Below, in pieces: positions 46,322 to 55,208 of a stretch of 64,000 bases of DNA. The stretch lies in assembly GCF_030690725.1 (NCBI RefSeq), contig NZ_JAUYGD010000038.1, positions 37,940 to 101,939 of the forward strand, read 5' to 3'. Below the pieces are notes generated by a model, which saw only the letters and a list, made by a program, of their open reading frames with translations, was not told the origin of the DNA and made no database searches. A program made the position numbers and the translations under genes. Source of the stretch: Pseudomonas sp. Its GTDB lineage: Bacteria; Pseudomonadota; Gammaproteobacteria; Pseudomonadales; Pseudomonadaceae. Within the stretch, counting starts at the first letter, position 1, and each line of letters opens with the position of its first letter.

Positions 46322-49300
46322 ATGAACACTAATATCATCGGCCTGCTGAACCAGCTGGCCCGCCAGGGCGTGCAGCTGAGTCTGAATGCTCAGGGCCAGC
46401 TAGTTTCCCAGTCGAGCAAGGACGCCATCACCCCGGAGTTGGGCCAGCAGATTCGCGCTAACCGCGACGCCATCGTCACCTGCTTGGCCGCCGCCAACGC
46501 CTTTGCCGCACCGATCCAGGCGCAGCATGCCGAAAGTGGCCCGCTATCGTCATCGCAGAGCGGTTTGTGGTTTATCGAGCAGTACGAGGAAAGCTCGCAC
46601 CTGTACAACATGCCGGTGTATTTCCGCCTGAGCGGCGAGCTGGATGTGCCGGCGCTGGCGTTTGCCTTCGACGCGCTGGCGCAGCGCCACGCCAGCCTGC
46701 GCACGCGCTTTGTGCGCAATGCCCAGGGCCGTGGCGAACAGCAGATTTTGTCGCAGCAGTCGCTGCAGCTGGACGTTGAGGATGTGTCCGCTCTTGAGCT
46801 ACCCGCCCGTGAAACGCAGGTGGCGCAACGGGTGCGCGAAGAGATCAACCGGCCCTTCGACCTCACCACGGGCGAGCTGACCCGTGTGCACCTGCTACGC
46901 CTCGGCGCGCGTGAGCACGTGCTGCTGATCACCCAGCACCACATCATCTCCGACGGCTGGTCGGTGAAGAACATGTTTGCCGACCTCAAGACCGCGTTTC
47001 TGGCCTTCCAGAATCGCCAGCCGTTGAACTGGCAAGCGCCGGCGCTGAACTACATCGACTACGCCAGCTGGTTCAACTCGCCGCTGTTCCGTGACTACCA
47101 CGAGCAGTTCAAACCGTTCTGGGTCGAGCGCCTGCGCGGTATTGCCGATGTGCACAGCCTGCCGCTGGACAAGCCGCGTCCGGCGCATCAGGCCAGTGGC
47201 GGCGAGCTGGTGTTCTCGACTATCGACAATGCGCTGTGGGCGCGTTTCAAAGAGCTCTGCCAGCGCCACAACACTTCGCCCTTTATCGGCCTGCATGCGC
47301 TGTTCGCGCTGCTGCTGGCGCGCCATAGTGGCGAGCGCGACATCGTTATCGGCACGCCGCTGGCCTACCGCGAGCGCCCGGATATCGAAGGGCTGGTGGG
47401 CTTTTTCGTCAACACCTTGGTGCTGCGCACCCAGCTGCCCGAGCGGCAGAGTTTTAGCGATTACCTGCAGGCCTGTCGCAAGGATGATCTGGAGGCCTTC
47501 GACCACCAGTTGTACCGCTTCGAGGCACTTAGCGAGGCGCTTGGCATGGATCGCCACACGGCGATCAACCCGATTTTTCAGATCATGCTGGTATACCAGG
47601 CGCGGGTCGATTTCAACGACCTGATTCCCGGTTGCCAGGCGGTCGAGGAAACCTCGCCGGTGCTGCCGGCCAAGACCGATATCTCGGTCAAGGTCACCGA
47701 ATTGATGGACTCTGTGCGGGTTGACTGGCTTTACGCCACGGCGCTGTTCGAGCACGCCACGGTCGAACGTTATGCCGAACGCCTGTTATTGCTGCTGGAA
47801 GCGGTGGTTGAACAGCCCGAGATGGATATCTGGGCGCTGCCGCTGCTCGATCAGCCGCTGTTACAGCAGACCGCCGTGCGCCTGGCCTCGTTGCCTACGG
47901 ATTATCCCAATCGGCGTACGGCGCTGGGCTTGTTCGAGGATATGGCGCGGCTGCATCCGCAGCGCCCGGCCCTGGGTTTTGACGAGCAGGCGATAAGTTA
48001 TGCCGAACTGGATGCGCGAGCCAACCGCCTGGCGCATTGGCTGCTTAGCCAGGGCTGCGGCCCGGGTGCGCTGCTGGGCGTACTGGCGCGCCGCGAGAAT
48101 GTCTTCGCCGTGGCGGTCATGGCCATCTGGAAAATCAACGCCGCCTACGTGCCGCTGGACCCAGCCTACCCGCGTGAACGCTTACAACACATCCTCGGCG
48201 ATGCCGGCATTGAGCTGATAGTCGGCCAGGGCCAGCCGTCATTCGCATTGGATACTGGCGTGCGCTGGGTCGATCTGCAGAATGCCGGCCTACAGGCGCA
48301 ACTCGACGGCATGCCACCGACCACCCCGGCGCTCGGCCACGACCCGCAGCAGCTCGCTCAGGTGATCTACACCTCCGGTTCTAGCGGCTTGCCCAAGGGC
48401 GTGATGGTCGAACAGGGCAGCCTGGTCAACCTGCTGCAGGACCACGCCCAGCGCCTGCAACTGGGCTGCGAGGCACGCATGTTCAACTGCATGTCGCTGT
48501 CCTTCGACGCCGGCAATATGTGTGCGCTGCTGCCGCTGACCCACGGTGCGAGCCTGGTCTGGGGCGACCCGGATGAGGGCCTGCTGGAGCAGCTCGAGCG
48601 CAGCGCCAGCAGCCATATGATCTGCCCCACGGCCTTGCTCGCGACCCTGCCCGAGCGTGAGTTGCCGGCTTTGCAGGCCATCGGCTTTGGCGGTGAGGCC
48701 TGTCCGACCGGGTTGATCGAGCGCTGGGCCGGGCGCGTGCGCCTGATCAATATGTATGGGCCAACCGAGGCTACGGTGACTGCGCTGTGCAAGCATTTGC
48801 TACCAGGCAGCAGTCTGAGCATAGGTACGCCAATCGACGGTATGCAGGCGCTGATCCTCGACGAGCTGGGCAACCTCTGCCCGGTCGGTGTGCCGGGTGA
48901 ACTGTGCCTGGCCGGCCTCGGTCTGGCGCGCGGCTATTTGAACCAGCCGCAGCGCACGGCAGCGGCATTCCGCGAACACTGCGTGGCCGGCGTCACCATG
49001 CGCCTGTACCACAGCGGCGACCGCGCGCGGCTGTTGGGCAATGGTGACTATGAATACCTGGGCCGGCTGGATGAGCAGATCAAACTGCGCGGCTACCGCA
49101 TTGAGCCGGGGGAGATCGAAACCCAGCTGAGCCTCAGCTGTCCGGCGCTGCAACAGGTCAAGGTGCTGGTGCTGCGCGATGGCCAGCGTCAGGCCCTGGT
49201 CGCCTACGCGGCGCTCAAGCCCGGTGCAGCTCAGCCGGTGATCGAAGTGGTCTTGCATGACGTGGCGCAGCGCCTGCCGGAATATATGGTGCCGAGCAGC

Positions 49301-50884
49301 TTGGTGCTGCTCGAACAGATGCCGCTGACGCCGAATGGCAAGCTCGACCTGCGCCAGTTGCCGAAGATCGACCTGGCGGCTGGCGGTGAGCATACGCCGC
49401 CGGCCAACCCGCTCGAAGCCGAGATCCTCGCCATCTGGCAGGCCGTGCTGAATCAGCCGCTCGGTGTGCAGAGCGACTTCTTCCAGTTGGGCGGCGATTC
49501 GATCCTGAGTATCCAGCTGACCACGCGCCTGCGCGATGCCGGCTATCCCTGCTCGGTCAAGGAAGTGTTCGAGGCCAAGACCGTGCGCCGCCTGTGTCGG
49601 GTGCTGGGCAGCAAGCGTGAGGCGATCGCGGTAGAGGCCGAACAGGGCGTGCTGACTGGCGAGTTCCCCTTGCAGCCGATTCAACGCTGGTTCTTCGAGC
49701 AGCCCCTGGCCACCCCGCAGCACTGGAATCAGGGCGTATTGCTACGCCTGCCTGCGGGCGTTGCGGTGACGCAGTTTCGCGGTTATTTGCAGCAGTTGTT
49801 GCAGCATCACGATGCCCTGCGCCTGGCGGTGACGCCGACCAGTCAGCGTTACCTGGAGAATCTGCCGCTGGCAGCGCCAGCAATCCTTGATTACGCCGAA
49901 CTGGGCGAAGCCGGTTTGCAAGCGGCGCTGACCGAGCTGCAAAGCCACTTCGAGCCGATGCTGGGGCGTAGCCTGAGCTGGGCGCTGGTGGAAAACCTGC
50001 CGCAGGGTCGCGGGCTGTTTATCGCCTGTCACCACCTGGTGGTCGATGCGGTGTCCTGGCGCATCCTCGCCGATGACCTGGCGCGTCTACATCGTGGCGA
50101 AGCGCTGCCGGCCAAGACCAGCAGCTATCGCCAGTGGGGCCAGGGCTTGCTCGCCTATGTGCTGCAAGCCGGCGCGCAGCTGCGCTTCTGGCGCGAGCGC
50201 ATGGCGGCGATGGACTATCGCATCCCAGCTGAGTGGATCAGCACCGAGCCGACCCAGGTGCATCTACTTGAGCTGGAACCGGCGCTAACTCAGCAACTTA
50301 GCCAGCACGCCACCCAGGTATTTGCCTGTGAGGTGCGCAGTTTGTTGCTGGCCGCGTTGACCCGCACGCTTAGCGAAATGGGCTTGGGACAGCGTCAGTG
50401 GATTCTGCTGGAAGGCCATGGCCGCGAGGCGATAGACCCGGGCCTGGACGTCAGCCGCACCCTGGGCTGGTTCACCAGCATGTATCCGCTGGTGCTGGAT
50501 GATCAGGCGGACTGGGCGCAGCTGATCGCGCAATGCGCCGAGCAGCTGCACCAGGTGCCGGATAACGGCGTCGGCTATATGCCACTGCGCGCCAGCCTGG
50601 CGGAGCCCAACCCCTTACCGCTGCCGCCGGTGGCGTTGAACTATCTGGGCAGCGCGCGCAGCGGCCAGGGCGACTGGCAGCCGTTGCCCATCGCACCGGG
50701 CCGGCCAAGTGCGGCGGACAATCGTTCGGCGGAACTGATCAGCCTGCATGGCGGGATTTTTGATGGTCGCCTGACCCTGCGGCAGATCGGCTGCCTGCGC
50801 GGCGATCTCAGCGAGCAACTGCTGCAGCGTCTGCGTCAGCACCTCAGTGAACTGGCCGAGCTGGCCGTGGCGGTGCAGGCATGA
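46322..50884 (+). CDS. Siderophore NRPS, docking-C-A-PCP-E (AmoG-like)
   Basis: This is a 1520-residue synthetase. Residues 1-55 resemble a TubC-type N-terminal docking domain (LLNQLARQGVQLSLNAQGQL). A condensation domain has HHIISDG at 206-212. The adenylation domain has IYTSGSSGLPKG and MSLSFDAGNMCALL. The carrier serine is residue 1060 in LGGDSILSIQ. A complete epimerase domain follows: PIQRWFFEQP, HHLVVDAVSW from residue 1237, LEGHGRE, LGWFTSMYPL and NYLGS. By eye the A code is D-A-M-I-G-G-M-V-T-K, with two glycines suggesting a roomy pocket. The E domain predicts a D-residue, as in the D-Phe or D-Trp of amonabactin. No thioesterase is present. Confidence 0.93.
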   Translation: MNTNIIGLLNQLARQGVQLSLNAQGQLVSQSSKDAITPELGQQIRANRDAIVTCLAAANAFAAPIQAQHAESGPLSSSQSGLWFIEQYEESSHLYNMPVYFRLSGELDVPALAFAFDALAQRHASLRTRFVRNAQGRGEQQILSQQSLQLDVEDVSALELPARETQVAQRVREEINRPFDLTTGELTRVHLLRLGAREHVLLITQHHIISDGWSVKNMFADLKTAFLAFQNRQPLNWQAPALNYIDYASWFNSPLFRDYHEQFKPFWVERLRGIADVHSLPLDKPRPAHQASGGELVFSTIDNALWARFKELCQRHNTSPFIGLHALFALLLARHSGERDIVIGTPLAYRERPDIEGLVGFFVNTLVLRTQLPERQSFSDYLQACRKDDLEAFDHQLYRFEALSEALGMDRHTAINPIFQIMLVYQARVDFNDLIPGCQAVEETSPVLPAKTDISVKVTELMDSVRVDWLYATALFEHATVERYAERLLLLLEAVVEQPEMDIWALPLLDQPLLQQTAVRLASLPTDYPNRRTALGLFEDMARLHPQRPALGFDEQAISYAELDARANRLAHWLLSQGCGPGALLGVLARRENVFAVAVMAIWKINAAYVPLDPAYPRERLQHILGDAGIELIVGQGQPSFALDTGVRWVDLQNAGLQAQLDGMPPTTPALGHDPQQLAQVIYTSGSSGLPKGVMVEQGSLVNLLQDHAQRLQLGCEARMFNCMSLSFDAGNMCALLPLTHGASLVWGDPDEGLLEQLERSASSHMICPTALLATLPERELPALQAIGFGGEACPTGLIERWAGRVRLINMYGPTEATVTALCKHLLPGSSLSIGTPIDGMQALILDELGNLCPVGVPGELCLAGLGLARGYLNQPQRTAAAFREHCVAGVTMRLYHSGDRARLLGNGDYEYLGRLDEQIKLRGYRIEPGEIETQLSLSCPALQQVKVLVLRDGQRQALVAYAALKPGAAQPVIEVVLHDVAQRLPEYMVPSSLVLLEQMPLTPNGKLDLRQLPKIDLAAGGEHTPPANPLEAEILAIWQAVLNQPLGVQSDFFQLGGDSILSIQLTTRLRDAGYPCSVKEVFEAKTVRRLCRVLGSKREAIAVEAEQGVLTGEFPLQPIQRWFFEQPLATPQHWNQGVLLRLPAGVAVTQFRGYLQQLLQHHDALRLAVTPTSQRYLENLPLAAPAILDYAELGEAGLQAALTELQSHFEPMLGRSLSWALVENLPQGRGLFIACHHLVVDAVSWRILADDLARLHRGEALPAKTSSYRQWGQGLLAYVLQAGAQLRFWRERMAAMDYRIPAEWISTEPTQVHLLELEPALTQQLSQHATQVFACEVRSLLLAALTRTLSEMGLGQRQWILLEGHGREAIDPGLDVSRTLGWFTSMYPLVLDDQADWAQLIAQCAEQLHQVPDNGVGYMPLRASLAEPNPLPLPPVALNYLGSARSGQGDWQPLPIAPGRPSAADNRSAELISLHGGIFDGRLTLRQIGCLRGDLSEQLLQRLRQHLSELAELAVAVQA

Positions 50885-52359
50885 CGGCGATGCAGCAGAA
50901 CCTTGGCGTGCCACTGCTGGGCACCCACCTGGCGCAGGTGTTCGTCGAGCATGCCGGCGCGCCCGCGCTGGGCTGGGCTGGCGACAGTTATAGCTACGCG
51001 CGTCTGGCCGCACGTACTGCGGCGATTGCCGCGCAACTGAAGGTGCAGGGCGTGCCAGTGGGGGCGCGGGTTGGCCTGTACCTGCAACGTTCGGCTGACT
51101 TGCTGGCGACGACGCTGGCCTGTCTGCATAACGGGTTGTGCTTTGTGCCGCTGGACCCGGAGTTCCCCCTCGAGCGCTTGCAGGGGATTGCCGACGACGC
51201 CGAGCTGGCGCTGGTGTTGCAGGATGCTGGGGGCGAAGGCCGCTTTGTCATGCCGAGCCTGCACCTGCGAGACGGTGTAGGAGGCGAGCTGAGCTGGCCG
51301 GAGCTGGATGAGCAATTGCCGGCTTATATGATGTTTACCTCGGGCTCCACCGGGCGGCCCAAGGGGGTGGTGATCAGCCACCGCGCCCTGGCCAATTTCC
51401 TCAGCGCCGCTAGCCGCAGGCTGCAGTTGGGCAGCGCCACCCGCTGGCTGTTTATCACCACCCCAGCCTTTGATATCTCCCTGCTAGAAATGCTCGGCCC
51501 GCTATGGGCCGGTGGCGCACTGCAAGTGGTTGGCAATCCGGCGCACAAGGACCCGGACGCGCTGCTCAGGCTTTTGGCCGAGCATCCGGAAATCAACACC
51601 CTGCAGGCCACCCCAGCGTTTTGGCGCATGCTGCTCAAGGCCGGTTGGCCGGGTCGCGCCGGACTGACTGCACTATGCGGCGGCGAGGCACTGGATGCGC
51701 CCCTGGCCGAGCGCTTGGTTCCGCTGGTAGGCCAGTTGTGGAATTGCTACGGCCCCACCGAGGCCACCGTCTGGTCGCTGATGGCGCGGGTGGAGTTGCC
51801 TCTGGGCGAGCAGGGCGTGCTGCTGCGCCAGTCCCTCGATGGCTACCGCCACTGGGTGCTGGACGAGGCCGGTGAGGCCTTGGCCATTGGCGGCGAGGGC
51901 GAGCTGTGCATCGAAGGGCCGTCGCTGGCCAGCGGCTACTGGGCGCGCACAGATCTGACCGCACAGAGCTTTATTGCCTGGCAAGGCCGCCAGCTGTATC
52001 GCACTGGTGACCGCGTGCAGCGGGTCGGCGAGGATGCCTACCGTTATCTGGGGCGGCGCGACGAGCAGATAAAGCTGCGCGGCTTTCGCATCGAACTGGG
52101 CGAGATCGAAGTCTGTCTGCGGCGTATCGACGGCGTGCAGGACGCGGCGGTGCGGTTGCATGGCAGCGGTGATGACGCCTGTCTGGTGGCGTACGTGGAA
52201 CTGCGCGAGGGCGCTGGTCTGGGCCGTATGAGCATTCGCCGCGCGCTGCAGCAGCGGCTGCCGCACTACATGATTCCGGCGCGCATTCTGCTGCTCGACA
52301 GCCTGCCGAAAACCGCCAGTGGCAAGCTGGATAGAAATCGCCTGCCGGCTCCGGAGTAA
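50881..52359 (+). CDS. Stand-alone NRPS adenylation domain, glycine-like code (AmoH-like)
   Basis: The 492-residue protein is a complete adenylation domain with A3 MFTSGSTGRPKGVVISH, A4 TTPAFDISLLEML, A5 NCYGPTEATVWSL, A7 YRTGDRV and A10 PKTASGKLDRNRL, and nothing after it: no carrier and no thioesterase. By-eye alignment to PheA gives D-I-L-Q-C-G-C-V-W-K, closely matching the glycine code D-I-L-Q-L-G-L-I-W-K. It must load a carrier on another protein. Its start overlaps the stop of the preceding NRPS gene. Optional Gly in amonabactins would fit such a domain. Confidence 0.9.
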   Translation: MTAMQQNLGVPLLGTHLAQVFVEHAGAPALGWAGDSYSYARLAARTAAIAAQLKVQGVPVGARVGLYLQRSADLLATTLACLHNGLCFVPLDPEFPLERLQGIADDAELALVLQDAGGEGRFVMPSLHLRDGVGGELSWPELDEQLPAYMMFTSGSTGRPKGVVISHRALANFLSAASRRLQLGSATRWLFITTPAFDISLLEMLGPLWAGGALQVVGNPAHKDPDALLRLLAEHPEINTLQATPAFWRMLLKAGWPGRAGLTALCGGEALDAPLAERLVPLVGQLWNCYGPTEATVWSLMARVELPLGEQGVLLRQSLDGYRHWVLDEAGEALAIGGEGELCIEGPSLASGYWARTDLTAQSFIAWQGRQLYRTGDRVQRVGEDAYRYLGRRDEQIKLRGFRIELGEIEVCLRRIDGVQDAAVRLHGSGDDACLVAYVELREGAGLGRMSIRRALQQRLPHYMIPARILLLDSLPKTASGKLDRNRLPAPE

Positions 52360-52380
52360 CCGGAGCCGAACGGCGTTCAG

Positions 52381-53322
52381 TCAGTTTTTGATCGGCTGAG
52401 CGTCAGCCTTGCCGAGCAGCTGTTCGATATCGGCGATCACCTGCAACGCGGCCTGTGGGCCGCCGAGGGAGGTCCATAGCGAGCCATCGACTGCGCCAAA
52501 GCGTTTGCCCTGGATTGCCGACAGTTGCTTGAACGCTGGGGTCTGTTCGGCCTGTTGCAGGGCTTCCACGGCTTCGCCGCTGGTGCTCAGGGTGCCGATC
52601 ACCAGCCAGTCGGCATCCAACAGTTGCAGTGATTCCAGGCTCAGTGCCATGGAGTGGGTGTGGCCGGGGTCTTGTTGATAGCTGGGGCGCAGCAGGCCGA
52701 CGTCGGCGATCACGCTACTGGCGAAAGCATCCTTGAACATGTAGGACGGGCCTTTGGGGTTCCAGCGCACGATGCTGAAGGTCTCGCCCTGGTGAGCCTT
52801 CAAGCGTTCGCGGGCTTCGGCGGCGCGGGCGTTGTAGCGTGCCAGCAGCGCATCGGCGGCAGCGTTTTGGTTGAGCGCGTTGGCAGTGCGTTGCAGGCTT
52901 TCCTGCCAGGGTTTGGCCCAGGCGAAGGTGATCACCGTGGGGGCGATTTCATTGAGGATCGCCAGTTGCTCGGGTTTTACCGGGCCGGTGAGGATCAGGT
53001 CGGGTTCCAGCTCCAGCAGGGTTTCCAGGTTCGGGTTGTCGATATCGCCGACCACCTTGATCCCGGCTACTGCTTGGCTGTCGAGATAACGTGGCGGCGC
53101 GGCCTGGCCACGGCCGTTAATCGTGCCGACCGGAGTGATGCCCAGGGCCAGCGCGGCATCCAGATCCAGTTCACTCAAGGTGATCACCCGCTGCGGTGCA
53201 CTTGGCACAGTAACCGGGTTGCCGAAAGCATCTTCGATTTGGCGGGTGCCGGCCACGGCGGCCGCGCTTAACAGCTGGCTGGCAAGCAGCAGGGGCAGAC
53301 TCCAGCGCAATAGAGTCGTCAT
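52381..53322 (-). CDS. Iron-siderophore ABC transporter substrate-binding protein
   Basis: The ATG at 53322 (MTTLLRWSLPLLLASQLL) begins a signal peptide ending near AAAVAG, giving 313 residues; there is no lipobox. The mature part is a FhuD/FepB-type class III binding protein: TRQIEDAFGNPVTVPSAPQRVITLSELDLDAAL, then NLETLLELEPDLILTGP and FSIVRWNPKGPSYMF. It should bind the ferric siderophore in the periplasm. It is the last gene of the minus-strand transport operon, with 21 bp to the convergent NRPS stop. Confidence 0.92.
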   Translation of the reverse strand: MTTLLRWSLPLLLASQLLSAAAVAGTRQIEDAFGNPVTVPSAPQRVITLSELDLDAALALGITPVGTINGRGQAAPPRYLDSQAVAGIKVVGDIDNPNLETLLELEPDLILTGPVKPEQLAILNEIAPTVITFAWAKPWQESLQRTANALNQNAAADALLARYNARAAEARERLKAHQGETFSIVRWNPKGPSYMFKDAFASSVIADVGLLRPSYQQDPGHTHSMALSLESLQLLDADWLVIGTLSTSGEAVEALQQAEQTPAFKQLSAIQGKRFGAVDGSLWTSLGGPQAALQVIADIEQLLGKADAQPIKN

Positions 53323-53326
53323 CGGA

Positions 53327-54163
53327 TTAGTCCTGTTCAGAGTGGGCGGGCTTGCGACGGCGCGGCACCACCACGGGAGCGCCGTCATCGGGCGCCGCGA
53401 GGATGTCCACGTCGGTGTGGTAGAGCTGGTCGACCAGGGTCTTGTTGATCACCTCACGGGCCGGGCCCATGGCGGCAATACGGCCGTTGTCGAGGGCGAT
53501 GATTTCATCGCAGTAACGCGCGGCCACGCCTAGGTCGTGAATCACGATCAGCACGGTGCGGCCCTCGCCGACGATATTCAGCACTGCCTCCATGACCTCG
53601 GCTTGGTGGCCGATATCCAGCGCGCTGGTGGGTTCATCGAGCAGCACCAGGTCGGTGTTCTGTGCCAGGATCATGCCCAGCCAGGCACGCTGTGCCTGGC
53701 CGCCGGACAGCGAGGAGGCGACCTGCTGCCAGATCTCCTGCAGTTGCATGGCATCGCGGGCGCGGGCGACCTGGCGGGCGTCTTCCGCGCTCCACTGGTT
53801 GAACCAGCCCTGGTGCGGGTGACGGCCGTATTGCACCAACTGCTCGACGCGAATGCCTTCGGCCATCACTGGGCGCTGCGGCAGAAAGGCCAGCTCGCGG
53901 GCCAGGGCTTTCATTGCGTAGCGTTGCAGCGGTATGCCGTTGAGTTCGACTTGGCCGCCCTGCAATGGCAGTTGCCGCGCCAGCAGCTTGAGCAGAGTGG
54001 ATTTGCCGCTGCCGTTGGGCCCGACAATGCCGATCAGCTTGCCCTTGGGCAGCTCGAACGAGACGTCCTTCAGCACGCTCTTGGCCTGGTAGGCGAAGCT
54101 CAGGTTATGCGCACGCAGTTGCGCAGGTAGGGGCTGGGGTATCGGCGTGGGTAACAGGGGCAT
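53327..54163 (-). CDS. Iron-siderophore ABC transporter ATPase
   Basis: I choose the ATG at 54163, which overlaps the permease stop as TGATG, giving 278 residues. The FepC/FhuC-type ATPase has Walker A GPNGSGKSTLLK, Q-loop LAFLPQRPVMAEG, signature LSGGQAQRAWLGMIL, Walker B LVLLDEPTSALD and the switch histidine in VIHDLGVAARYC. A short basic tail (VVVPRRRKPAHSEQD) is unusual but small. It powers uptake through the two permeases. Confidence 0.94.
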   Translation of the reverse strand: MPLLPTPIPQPLPAQLRAHNLSFAYQAKSVLKDVSFELPKGKLIGIVGPNGSGKSTLLKLLARQLPLQGGQVELNGIPLQRYAMKALARELAFLPQRPVMAEGIRVEQLVQYGRHPHQGWFNQWSAEDARQVARARDAMQLQEIWQQVASSLSGGQAQRAWLGMILAQNTDLVLLDEPTSALDIGHQAEVMEAVLNIVGEGRTVLIVIHDLGVAARYCDEIIALDNGRIAAMGPAREVINKTLVDQLYHTDVDILAAPDDGAPVVVPRRRKPAHSEQD

Positions 54164-55206
54164 CAATCGGAGCCTTTGCGGTCTTTGAGCAACAGGATCA
54201 GCAGCAGAACGCCGCCAAGCAGGCGAGTCATGATCCCGGTGGGGATTTCTTCGGGCTGCGCCAGCAGGCGTACCAGGGTGTCGCTGCCCACCAGCAGCAC
54301 CGCGCCACATAACGCCGCCAGCCAGATCGGCGCGAGGTGATCGCGGGCCAGCCAGGAGGCGATGATTGGCGCGGCCATGGCGATAAATATCACCGGGCCG
54401 CCGATGGCGGTGCCTAGCGCCGCCACCAGAATCGCCACGCCAAGCACTGCCAGTTGCAGCGCCGCGACCTTGATGCCGAGGTTCTGCGCGGTCGCCTCAC
54501 CGAAGCGCAGCAGTGCCAGCGGGCGGTTAAGCCAAGCCAGCAGCGGGCAGAGCGCCAGTAGGATCAACGCAATCGGTGTGACCGTCTGGTAGCTGGCTCC
54601 GGCGAAATGGCCCATGGTCCACAGGTAGATGCTGCCTAGGTGCACCAGCGGTTGAGTGGCCATCATAAAATCACCGATGGCGCCGAGCAGCTCTGACAGG
54701 GCGATGCCGATAACGATAAACAGATAACCCTGCTCGCCAGGCCGGCGGCACAGCACGAACAGCGCCACAGCAGCCAGCGCCGCACCCAACGGCGAGGCCC
54801 ACCAGGGCCAACTGCCAACAGTCAGATAAAGAGCAAAACCGATCACCGCCAGCGCCGCGCCTTCGTTAACCCCGACCATGTCCGGGGTGGCCAGGCGGTT
54901 GCGTACCAGGGTCTGGATCAGGCAGCCAGCCATGCCCATGGCGAGTCCTGCGACCACCACAGCGGCGACCCGTGGCATGCGGATTTTGAACACCATGATG
55001 TCGTTGAGCTTGCTGCCCTGGCCGCTCAACGTGGCCAGTACATCGAGTACGCCCATACGCCCGGAGCCGAGGCTGATGGCCATGATCACCAGCGCCAACA
55101 GCACCGTAAGCACCAGCAGGCTGAGCAGCCAGGTGCGCCGATGCAGCAGCAGGTTCAGCTGACCCAGACGCAGATGCCAGAGCCCGGAGGGTTGATGGCT
55201 GGGCAT
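54163..55206 (-). CDS. Iron-siderophore ABC transporter permease (FecCD family)
   Basis: The 347-residue protein has about nine or ten membrane helices and the FecCD blocks MPRVAAVVVAGLAMGMAGCLIQTLVRN and GGPVIFIAMAAPIIASWLA, followed by EEIPTGIMTRLLGGVLLLILL near the C-terminus. It forms the channel with the sister permease encoded two bases upstream. By position it is FepG-like. Confidence 0.94.
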   Translation of the reverse strand: MPSHQPSGLWHLRLGQLNLLLHRRTWLLSLLVLTVLLALVIMAISLGSGRMGVLDVLATLSGQGSKLNDIMVFKIRMPRVAAVVVAGLAMGMAGCLIQTLVRNRLATPDMVGVNEGAALAVIGFALYLTVGSWPWWASPLGAALAAVALFVLCRRPGEQGYLFIVIGIALSELLGAIGDFMMATQPLVHLGSIYLWTMGHFAGASYQTVTPIALILLALCPLLAWLNRPLALLRFGEATAQNLGIKVAALQLAVLGVAILVAALGTAIGGPVIFIAMAAPIIASWLARDHLAPIWLAALCGAVLLVGSDTLVRLLAQPEEIPTGIMTRLLGGVLLLILLLKDRKGSD

Positions 55207-55208
55207 GT

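Noticed and set aside
50881..52359. Thioesterase or carrier domain in the last NRPS gene
   Set aside because: The protein ends directly after the A10 motif (PKTASGKLDRNRL); no GxSxG or carrier serine motif follows.
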